Assembly (NCBI RefSeq): GCF_022559625.1 | Contig: NZ_CP042288.1 | Coordinates: forward strand, 520,409 to 584,408 | Origin: Aquisalinus flavus | GTDB lineage: Bacteria; Pseudomonadota; Alphaproteobacteria; Caulobacterales; Parvularculaceae | Length of the DNA: 64,000 nucleotides | Reading direction: 5' to 3' | Shown: one piece after another, positions 8,035 to 14,415 of the stretch | Layout of the letters: every line of letters starts with the position of its first letter | Position numbering within the stretch: the first letter of the stretch is position 1 | Notes under the pieces: generated by a model | What the model was told of the DNA's origin: nothing | The model's input: only the letters and a program-made list of their open reading frames with translations | Database searches by the model: none | Made by a program: the position numbers and the translations under genes

Positions 8035-8541
8035 GGGGCATACCCCTCACCCGAAAGTCCGTACCGGACTTTCGACCTCTCCCGAGGGAGAGGGAAAGCC
8101 AATCTTGAGCCTTGTGCGATGCCCCACCTCTCCCTCCGGGAGAGGTCGAAATTCGTGCAACGAATTTCGGGTGAGGGCACACTTATCCCCGTGCAAAATT
8201 TTGCGGCTATAACTCTCCCAAGCCCGGTGAGAACCGGGCGGAGGTCTGGATGGTGGCGATTGATCTGCTCGCAGCCATCCGGGCAACAGGCATTCCTGTC
8301 GTCGGGAGGGGCGAGCGCGCGTCGGCGCCCGTGGCAGGGATCGGCATTTCACTCAGACGAGTGGACGCGAGAGCTCCTTCAGGGCCGCGCACCAGAATGC
8401 CGCCGTGGAGAGTGAAAAGCTTTTCCGAAGCTCAAAGCTCTCAACGCTATATAAGCTCTGGATAATATTCTCCACGGGCCTTCCTCTCATAATACGCCCG
8501 CACTGGTACAGTGGCGGCGATGATCCTATATCGTCCCAACC
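8035..8541. other. 507-bp intergenic region between the DUF3253 and glycosylase genes
   Basis: The left third is the long inverted repeat at 8044-8177. The remainder (8180-8541) shows no convincing gene on either strand. Reading the minus strand from about 8470 to 8340 gives an open frame with no good start, which looks like non-coding or decayed sequence. An AT-rich stretch at 8448-8475 could hold the promoter of the glycosylase gene, but no clear -35/-10 pair was found. Confidence 0.5.
8044..8177. repeat. Long imperfect inverted repeat (REP/MITE-like element)
   Basis: The outer arms CCCTCACCCGAAA (8045-8057) and TTTCGGGTGAGGG (8165-8177) are inverted copies. Inside them, TTCGACCTCTCCC and its complement GGGAGAGGTCGAA form a second pair. 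Each half also contains its own small hairpin (AGTCCGTACCGGACT on the left, AATTCGTGCAACGAATT on the right). The 134-bp unit has no coding capacity. Palindromic units of this style are scattered through many alphaproteobacterial genomes between genes; other copies were not seen in this window. Confidence 0.75.
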
Positions 8542-9171
8542 ATGAGCCTCAGCACTCTCAGAAAAGATCTCGGCGGCTGCCGCCATTGCGAGGACATAGG
8601 CCTGATCCCGCAGGCGCGGCCAATCTTCCAGCTGCCGTCGAAAGCGCGCATCGGCCTGTTCAGCCAGGCGCCCGGCAATCTGGCGCATATCAAGGGCAAG
8701 CCGTTCTACGATCCGTCCGGCGTGCGCCTGCGCGCGTGGATGGGCGTAACCGAAGAGGAGTTCTACGACTCCGGCCGCATCGCCATTGCGCCGATGGCGT
8801 TCTGCTTTCCCGGCTATGACGGCAAGGGCTCGACCGGCAAGGGCGGCGACCTGCCGCCGCCGAAAGTCTGTGCCGAGATATGGCGGGCCCGGATCATGAA
8901 GGAGATCGAAGGCCAGCTGAAACTCGTCCTGCTGGTCGGCGCCTATTCCCAGAAATGGCATCTGGGCGACAAGGTGGGACGTACACTGACGGAGACGGTG
9001 AAGATCGCGCACGACAGAATCGTGAATGGGGAAGCGGCGATGGACTCCCCCATCTATCTGCCGCTCCCCCATCCCTCATGGCGGAACAATGCATGGCTGC
9101 GCAAGAACACTTGGTTCGAAGAGGACGTCGTGCCTTTCGTGCAGGACATCATCCGCCGCGAGATCGCGTGA
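8542..9171 (+). CDS. Uracil-DNA glycosylase family protein
   Basis: This 209-residue protein belongs to the uracil-DNA glycosylase superfamily. The N-terminal C-x2-C element (GGCRHCED) near residue 13 and the later motif LPLPHPSWRNNAWLRKNTWFEED near residues 172-194 are diagnostic; the HPS histidine corresponds to motif B of UDG enzymes. The motif A region reads LFSQAPGNLAHIKGKPFYDPSG near residue 40. The subgroup is widespread and usually annotated only as UDG family; uracil excision has not been shown for most members. It has its own upstream region and converges with the beta-barrel gene, leaving a 3-base gap. Confidence 0.85.
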   Translation: MSLSTLRKDLGGCRHCEDIGLIPQARPIFQLPSKARIGLFSQAPGNLAHIKGKPFYDPSGVRLRAWMGVTEEEFYDSGRIAIAPMAFCFPGYDGKGSTGKGGDLPPPKVCAEIWRARIMKEIEGQLKLVLLVGAYSQKWHLGDKVGRTLTETVKIAHDRIVNGEAAMDSPIYLPLPHPSWRNNAWLRKNTWFEEDVVPFVQDIIRREIA

Positions 9172-9174
9172 GCC

Positions 9175-10737
9175 CTACCAGCTGTTGCCAACGGTGAAGA
9201 GCAGCTGCTGTTCGGTTCGCTCCCCGGTAGCAAGCCGCGTCGGCTGGTTGTCGATGAACAGGTCGTCGCCGCTTTCCGGGTTGACAATTGCGGCACTGTC
9301 GGCGCGCCAGCGGGCCTGATAAACCGCCCCGAGGGAAAAACGCTCAGTCACGGCGAATTGCAGGCCCGCATCCACCGAGGCGCCATAGGTAAGGCCGGAA
9401 TCATCCTCATCCAGCCTGATCGGCACGGTCTGGGAATAGTAGCAAGCGCCGCAGAACGTATCCTGTTGTGCATCGAGGTCCGCCTCGCGATAGCCGAAGT
9501 TGAACAAGGGCCGGAAATGGACGCTGGCATTGCCGAGCTGCCGTCCGAAGAACGGGCCGGCCTCGAACCCGGCATAGCGCTCGGTCAGGTCCTGGCGCCC
9601 GAGCGTGTAGATATCGGAATAGCTCGGCGTGGTGATTTCGAATTCATGCTCCGTGTCGGAATAATCATAGAAAAAGCCATGATAGCAGCCCCAGTACCAG
9701 TCCGGATCAATTCCGTGATAAACCTTGCGCCCGGCATTGAAACGGAAGCCTTCGAAGTCCGTATTCGTCTCGACATCCGATCCGGCGCTGCCGAAGAAAA
9801 GTCCGGTCGCGTTGTCATCGGCAAAGTCGAAATAGACGACGCCCGTGCCGTTGCCGCCAACCGGCACGCTGCCGCGGGAGGAGCCGTCGGCCTGGGTATA
9901 GGTGAACCCGGCCATGAAGGCGTTGGCCCGGCCGCGCCATTTGCGCTGCAGATAGGGCAGGCCGTCATATTCCGTCCGCGGCGTGAAGCGGTAATCGCCA
10001 ATGTGCAAGCCACCGAATGTCGTGCCCGACAGCGTGCCGTCCGTTTCCGCAACGAACCGCTCGTCCTCGGTGGTCACTTCCACACCGAAACCTGCCCGGG
10101 GGATGTCGACGCTGGTGACACCGAAACCGAACAGGCTGCGCTCGAGGAACCTGTTGCCAGCCTCAAGCCCTGCCGGCTGGGCACCGGAACCCTCCGCCGA
10201 GCTGTTTCCCGGTTCCTCGTCGTCAATTATCATTGAGGAAAATTCGCCGCCGACATACCAGGTGCCGCCACCGCTTTTCGCCGCGGCACTGGTCGAGGAC
10301 GACGTAGAGATCTTGTCGTCCTCTCCGGTTTTTCCCGAACGATCCTCATCTCCGGTAAAACCTCTGATGGCGAAACTGTCCTCGACAGTGGTTCTGTCCA
10401 TCGGCTCGGCGTAGGTCAGGACGAAAGCTGTACTGGAGCCACCCCCTTCGGCGTTGCGAGACGGGTTCAGGACCGGCTTGGGAAAATTCTGGAATCTGTT
10501 CAACTGATCGGCCGTGGGGGTCCCTTCCATCCGGTCTTTCAATTCCTGATAGGCTTTCGCGTATTCCTGCGATGTGGCTACGGCCTGCCCGTCTGCCAGC
10601 ATCATTCCGGTCAACCTGTCTTCGAGCTGGGTTATCGTCAACGTGCTCATGTCCTGAGCTGCGGATGGTGATGTCATGGCAAATTGCCCCATAATCAGGG
10701 CGCCTGCGCTTGTCGCAGCCAGCAATAGGGTTCTCAT
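9175..10737 (-). CDS. Predicted outer-membrane beta-barrel protein of unknown function
   Basis: I do not recognise a named family. The 520-residue protein begins with a signal peptide cleaved near Ala-Gln (residues 27-28). A Ser/Gly-rich acidic segment of about 100 residues follows (GDEDRSGKTGEDDKISTSSSTSAAAKSGGG region, not continuous). The second half is full of alternating hydrophobic/aromatic stretches such as WYWGCYHGFFYDYSD and FGYREADL, and the chain ends in Trp (LLFTVGNSW). A terminal aromatic residue is the BAM recognition signal of outer-membrane barrels. A short helical segment (TITQLEDRLTGMM) precedes the barrel. GGAGAG lies before the ATG. The LuxR-type regulator upstream in the same orientation may control it. 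Confidence 0.6.
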   Translation of the reverse strand: MRTLLLAATSAGALIMGQFAMTSPSAAQDMSTLTITQLEDRLTGMMLADGQAVATSQEYAKAYQELKDRMEGTPTADQLNRFQNFPKPVLNPSRNAEGGGSSTAFVLTYAEPMDRTTVEDSFAIRGFTGDEDRSGKTGEDDKISTSSSTSAAAKSGGGTWYVGGEFSSMIIDDEEPGNSSAEGSGAQPAGLEAGNRFLERSLFGFGVTSVDIPRAGFGVEVTTEDERFVAETDGTLSGTTFGGLHIGDYRFTPRTEYDGLPYLQRKWRGRANAFMAGFTYTQADGSSRGSVPVGGNGTGVVYFDFADDNATGLFFGSAGSDVETNTDFEGFRFNAGRKVYHGIDPDWYWGCYHGFFYDYSDTEHEFEITTPSYSDIYTLGRQDLTERYAGFEAGPFFGRQLGNASVHFRPLFNFGYREADLDAQQDTFCGACYYSQTVPIRLDEDDSGLTYGASVDAGLQFAVTERFSLGAVYQARWRADSAAIVNPESGDDLFIDNQPTRLATGERTEQQLLFTVGNSW

Positions 10738-10829
10738 GAGTTCTCTCCTCTTCGAAAGTTGTGAACGGAGAGGAGGGTGCCGTTATGCTTCGCAGGGCAC
10801 ATGATGCAATAGGACTATGGGAGGCTGAT

Positions 10830-11243
10830 TTATCCGGCGAGAAGCATTTTTATCAGGTCGACCTGGCCACCGGCGCCGGTCTTGTCGAGCAGGTTCTGCA
10901 TATGCACCCGCGCCGTGTTCACTGAAATGCCGGTGCGGCGGGCGTGATCGGGCACGGAGAACCCGCCGGCAAGGCTGACCAGCAGCTTCTTCTCCGACAC
11001 GGTCAGACCGTAACGCTCGGAAAAGGCGTGATAATCCGTCAGCTCGCCCGGCGCGGCATGACGCATGCGCTCGGTCAGTCCCTTGACGAGATCCGGTGGC
11101 AGCTGGCGGGCAATGTCGCGCATCCGCTCCTGCCAGACGGGCACGTCGCCAAGGCGTTCGCCATCGAATTCGAACAGCTGGGCATAGGTCAGGAACGTCT
11201 CGACAGCGTCATCCTTCTTATCCCCGGTATCCTCATCAGCCAT
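10830..11243 (-). CDS. LuxR-type helix-turn-helix regulator, orphan
   Basis: This 137-residue protein has a C-terminal LuxR/GerE-like DNA-binding domain. GLTVSEKKLLVSLAGGFSVPDHARRTGISVNTARVHMQNLLDKTGAG corresponds to the L-T-x-x-E, A-x-x-x-G-x-S-x-x-T-V-x-x-H pattern of the family, with the recognition helix at about residues 105-122. The N-terminal 70 residues show no receiver or autoinducer domain and are helical. It is therefore an orphan regulator. The start at 11243 is chosen for the GGAGAG before it. It is read divergently from the alpha/beta hydrolase gene and may regulate that gene or the barrel gene downstream. Confidence 0.8.
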   Translation of the reverse strand: MADEDTGDKKDDAVETFLTYAQLFEFDGERLGDVPVWQERMRDIARQLPPDLVKGLTERMRHAAPGELTDYHAFSERYGLTVSEKKLLVSLAGGFSVPDHARRTGISVNTARVHMQNLLDKTGAGGQVDLIKMLLAG

Positions 11244-11339
11244 TATTCTCTCCTGCAAGGCATCATGACCTTTCTCTCGGGGCCTGTGAATAGTTCAGTT
11301 TTTGTCTGGATCATGCTACTGAAGAAGCCGGGAGATCTT

Positions 11340-12395
11340 ATGAATACTGCGGCCTATACCGACAGGATGCACCCGGCAGCCCGGCTTTCAGTGCTGGAGG
11401 CGGGCAGGCTCGCGCATTTCGTGCGCTCCGAGGCCGGCTTGCTCGGGCGTATCGCCGACCATACGCTCGCCCGCGCGGAAAACAGGCTGATCGAATATGT
11501 GTTTATCAGTCGTCTGAAAAAGGTTTTCCGCGACTTTGCCGATCCTTTGAGACCGGCAAATGCCATGATGGACGCGCTGCGCCAGCGCCAGAGCGAGGGC
11601 AAGATGGCGGGCCTGTCGATGATGGCCTCCGCCGACGGCACGCCGCGTGTCGACACGGAGGAAAGCTCCAGCGCCGATGCCTGGCGCCTGAGCCGGCAGG
11701 GCGGGGAGCGCCTGTTGTTCTACGTGCCCTGCGGCGGTTTCATCCTGCCGCCATCGCCCAAGCAGCTCGCGACGGCGCAGCGTCTCGCCAGCGCCTGTAA
11801 TTGCCGCCTCGTCATCGGCAAGCACAGGCTGGCACCGGAGCATCCGTTTCCTGCGGCAATTCACGATATCGCCGATCATTACGAGGCGCTGCTGGCCGGA
11901 GGGCATCATCCGGGCAATATCATCGCAGGGGGCGACACCTCCGGTGCCTGCATCATGCTCTCTGCCCTGATGGAGTTGCGCCGCCGCGGCGTGACCATGC
12001 CTGCAGGCGTCCTGCTGTTTTCGCCATGGGCGGATCTTTCCCTGTCCGGCTGGTCCTACATCACCGGCAGCGTCTCGGCGACGAGCCCCTACCGCATGGA
12101 AATCGCCGCCTTCTGTGCCAGGCTTTACCTGCAGGACACGCTGCCGACCAATCCCATGGCCTCGCCGGTTTATGGCGAGGTCAAGGGCCTGCCGCCCATG
12201 GCGATCCATTCCAGCCGCTACGATATCCGGTTTGATGATGCCCTGCGGCTGGTGGAAAAGGCAGAGAAGGCCGGTGTTCCATGCCGGATCAACTACTGGG
12301 ACTCCCCGCGCCATCACCTCGAGCGGTTCAAGTCGCGCGATGCCGATAAATCCTTCGAACTCGCTGCCGCCTTCGTCGAAGAGGTCATGGCCTAG
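11340..12395 (+). CDS. HSL-type alpha/beta hydrolase with altered active site
   Basis: This 351-residue protein belongs to the hormone-sensitive lipase (GDXG) branch of alpha/beta hydrolases. The strand-helix core is well kept: HRLAPEHPFPAAIHD (162-176), FSPWADLSLSG (228-237), Asp 295 or 299, and His 325/326. However, the HGGG oxyanion motif reads PCGGF (130-134) and the nucleophile elbow GDSAG reads GDTSG (198-202), so the usual serine position is Thr 200. It could be a threonine-based or inactive homologue, or use Ser 201. An N-terminal helical cap of about 100 residues is present. GGGAG precedes the ATG. Its TAG stop lies within a dispersed repeat. Confidence 0.85.
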   Translation: MNTAAYTDRMHPAARLSVLEAGRLAHFVRSEAGLLGRIADHTLARAENRLIEYVFISRLKKVFRDFADPLRPANAMMDALRQRQSEGKMAGLSMMASADGTPRVDTEESSSADAWRLSRQGGERLLFYVPCGGFILPPSPKQLATAQRLASACNCRLVIGKHRLAPEHPFPAAIHDIADHYEALLAGGHHPGNIIAGGDTSGACIMLSALMELRRRGVTMPAGVLLFSPWADLSLSGWSYITGSVSATSPYRMEIAAFCARLYLQDTLPTNPMASPVYGEVKGLPPMAIHSSRYDIRFDDALRLVEKAEKAGVPCRINYWDSPRHHLERFKSRDADKSFELAAAFVEEVMA

Positions 12396-12497
12396 AGCAG
12401 CCTGCGTCCGCATGGACGCAGAGGAGCTGCTCTAACACTTTGGAAGCGATCAACTTTCCTGCCTTCAAATGATTCCATTTTAAGGCAGGTTGATCTA
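12393..12497 (-). repeat. Dispersed ~105-bp repeat, copy 1 (inverted orientation)
   Basis: This stretch is the reverse complement of the repeats at 28656 and 35207, with only a handful of differences over its whole length. It contains two hairpin-forming segments: CTGCGTCC/GGACGCAG within outer arms AGAGCAG/CTGCTCT, and CTGCCTT.AAATG pairing with CATTTGAAGGCAG. Its first three bases, TAG, are the stop codon of the hydrolase gene. It lies between convergent genes (hydrolase on plus, lysozyme on minus). Confidence 0.9.
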
Positions 12498-12599
12498 GCG
12501 CAAATTCCCGGATTGACGCGAATGCGGCCATGGCCGGGCCGGTTGGAAAAAGCTTTCGAACGCCGCGATGACGGCCGCAAGGTCGCCCGCCGCGATAAA

Positions 12600-13682
12600 T
12601 CAGCGCTTGTGGTTCAGCCAGTCATCGATACGGGCATAGATGATGTAGAGCACCGCGATCACGATGATCACGCCGATGGCAACCTGGAAGGCGAGAGTGT
12701 AGTCCTCCCGCGTGATCTCAGGCTCCGTCACCGGCGGTGTGCCGACTTCCGTTCCCGTACCGGTATCATCGCCTGCAATGTCGTCGGCAGCAACGTCATC
12801 GGTCGCATCGGTCGTGCTGTCTGTCGCGCTTTCATCCGGAGACGTATCATCCGTACCCGTGCCACCGTCCGTCTGATCCCCGGTTCCGGTATCGCTCCCG
12901 GTTCCGGCATCGGTTTCGCTGCCGGTATCGGTGTCAGCGTCACTGTCTGCGTCGGTGTCAGCGCCAGCGTCTGCATCGCTCCCGGTTCCGGCCTCATCCC
13001 CCGCGGCATCGCCACCATCGCTGTCGCGGTTCATCCACGCCGCGCCGGCACTGGCCGCGCCGCCGGCCCCGGCGACGACGGCGCCCTCCATGGTCCGGGA
13101 CGAGCCGATATTCTTGCGCCGCGGGGAGTTCTCCTCCGGCGTGACTCGGCTGGAATCCACATCCGTATCGCCGAGCTCGTTACTGTCCATCGGCTGCAGG
13201 AACAGCGCTTTCTCCGCAGCGCGGCGGTTCACCAGACCCTGTACCACCTGTTTCTGGCCGTTCACCGTCGCCTTGTTCCACCAGGTGATGGCATCCGCTG
13301 CCTCGGCGATCTTGCCCTGGTTGAAGAATTTCAGGGCACTGGAACTGCGGAACGCGCTGACGCCGATATTGTAGGACAGCGACACGAACGCATCGAACTG
13401 GTTCTGGTTGATCTCCCGTTTCAGCCCGCCGGAGACGCCTTCCTCGAACCGCTGCAGCTCGTCGCGCAGCAATTCCTCGGCGTAATCATGGCTGATGCGG
13501 ACGGGCTGGCCGCCATTGGCCGCGACCGCGTCGGCGACGCTGTCATAGCGTTTGCCGTCGATCCGGATCGGGCCGATATGGCCATAGCCAATGGTCCAGA
13601 TCCCGGCGACATCCTTGTAGGCATCTAGCCGGATGCCCTCGAAATGCTTGATCAGGTCAATCCCAGTTTGTGAAACCCGCAT
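12600..13682 (-). CDS. GH24 lysozyme with acidic linker and C-terminal membrane anchor
   Basis: This 360-residue protein starts with a phage-type lysozyme domain (GH24, residues 1 to about 150) that cleaves peptidoglycan glycan strands. The catalytic triad is visible as Glu 15 (HFEG), Asp 24 (YKDVAG) and Thr 30 (WTIGYGH). A low-complexity acidic region of about 120 residues made of Asp, Thr, Gly, Ser and Ala follows. A single C-terminal membrane helix (AFQVAIGVIIVIAVLYIIY) and a short basic end (DWLNHKR) complete it. No N-terminal signal peptide is evident. The start at 13682 has CCGGAG upstream; an earlier in-frame start would add 55 unrelated residues. No phage genes lie nearby, so it looks domesticated. 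Confidence 0.85.
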   Translation of the reverse strand: MRVSQTGIDLIKHFEGIRLDAYKDVAGIWTIGYGHIGPIRIDGKRYDSVADAVAANGGQPVRISHDYAEELLRDELQRFEEGVSGGLKREINQNQFDAFVSLSYNIGVSAFRSSSALKFFNQGKIAEAADAITWWNKATVNGQKQVVQGLVNRRAAEKALFLQPMDSNELGDTDVDSSRVTPEENSPRRKNIGSSRTMEGAVVAGAGGAASAGAAWMNRDSDGGDAAGDEAGTGSDADAGADTDADSDADTDTGSETDAGTGSDTGTGDQTDGGTGTDDTSPDESATDSTTDATDDVAADDIAGDDTGTGTEVGTPPVTEPEITREDYTLAFQVAIGVIIVIAVLYIIYARIDDWLNHKR

Positions 13683-13992
13683 ACTATCCCGCTCCGGAGC
13701 CTTTCGGCAGACCGGCCTCCCGCTGGCCCCATTGTAGACCAGCCAGACGGGCCCAACAATGGCGACGTTAACTTTTTGTTCACAGGCACAAACGCCTGAA
13801 ACCTCGAAAAGATCGCCAACCGGGCCCGATTTTTGCTTCGTTCCCAACTACTTGGCGAAATGACACGGAATAGTCTCCTTTTCGTCACACAAATTTTATG
13901 CAATGGGGAGCTTCCCGCCTTGCTGAATCAGGCTGGTTTGCCTATTACCACCAGCATTGCCGTGGGTCGGGACATCATTCAGGGAGTACAGG
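13683..13992. other. 310-bp divergent intergenic region, lysozyme/dksA
   Basis: The region holds the promoters of the lysozyme gene (minus) and dksA (plus). The inverted repeat CCATTGT (13729-13735) and ACAATGG (13756-13762) lies about 50-80 bases before the lysozyme start and could be an operator. An AT-rich stretch TTAACTTTTTGTTCA follows it. No gene or RNA was recognised. Confidence 0.45.
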
Positions 13993-14409
13993 ATGTCGGC
14001 AACTGAAACTGAAGCATATCGTCCGTCAGATGACGAGCCCTTCATGAGCGAGCGCCAGCTCGAATATTTCCGCAAGAAACTGCTCGACTGGAAAGACGAC
14101 ATCCTGCGTGCCAGCAAGGATACGCTCGGCCAGTTGCAGGAAGACAGCCTGCATCTGCCAGATGCCGCCGACAGGGCCTCAAGCGAGAGCGACAAGGCGC
14201 TTGAGCTGCGCACCCGCGACCGCCAGCGCAAGCTGATCTCCAAGATCGACGCGGCCCTGCGCCGGATCGATACTGGCGAGTATGGCTATTGCGAGGATAC
14301 GGGTGAGCCGATCAGCCTTGGCCGTCTCGAAGCGCGCCCGATCGCGACCCTGTCGCTCGAAGCGCAGGAGCGCCATGAGCGCCAGGAAAAGGTCCACCGG
14401 GACGATTAG
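13993..14409 (+). CDS. dksA: RNA polymerase-binding transcription factor DksA
   Basis: This 138-residue protein binds the secondary channel of RNA polymerase and, with ppGpp, adjusts transcription of rRNA and amino-acid genes. The coiled coil carries the tip motif DAADRAS with the two functional aspartates at 57 and 60. The globular end contains GEYGYCEDTGEPISLGRLEARP. Only one of the four zinc cysteines remains (Cys 100); the others are Thr 103, Ser 121 and Ala 124, so zinc binding is unlikely. Cysteine-poor DksA proteins such as DksA2 of Pseudomonas work without zinc. The start at 13993 is chosen over an in-frame upstream codon by homology. Confidence 0.92.
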   Translation: MSATETEAYRPSDDEPFMSERQLEYFRKKLLDWKDDILRASKDTLGQLQEDSLHLPDAADRASSESDKALELRTRDRQRKLISKIDAALRRIDTGEYGYCEDTGEPISLGRLEARPIATLSLEAQERHERQEKVHRDD

Positions 14410-14415
14410 GGCCAA

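Noticed and set aside
8207..8470. Small gene on the minus strand upstream of the glycosylase gene
   Set aside because: The frame is open but has no start with a ribosome-binding site, overlaps the promoter region, and matches no family I know.
12728..13050. Tandem DNA repeat encoding the lysozyme linker as a recombination-made array
   Set aside because: The protein is low in complexity, but the DNA has no regular unit of fixed length; it is biased composition and not a true tandem array.
12600..13682. Prophage or gene-transfer-agent lysis module
   Set aside because: The lysozyme has no holin, spanin, capsid or tail neighbours, and carries a long linker and anchor that phage endolysins lack.
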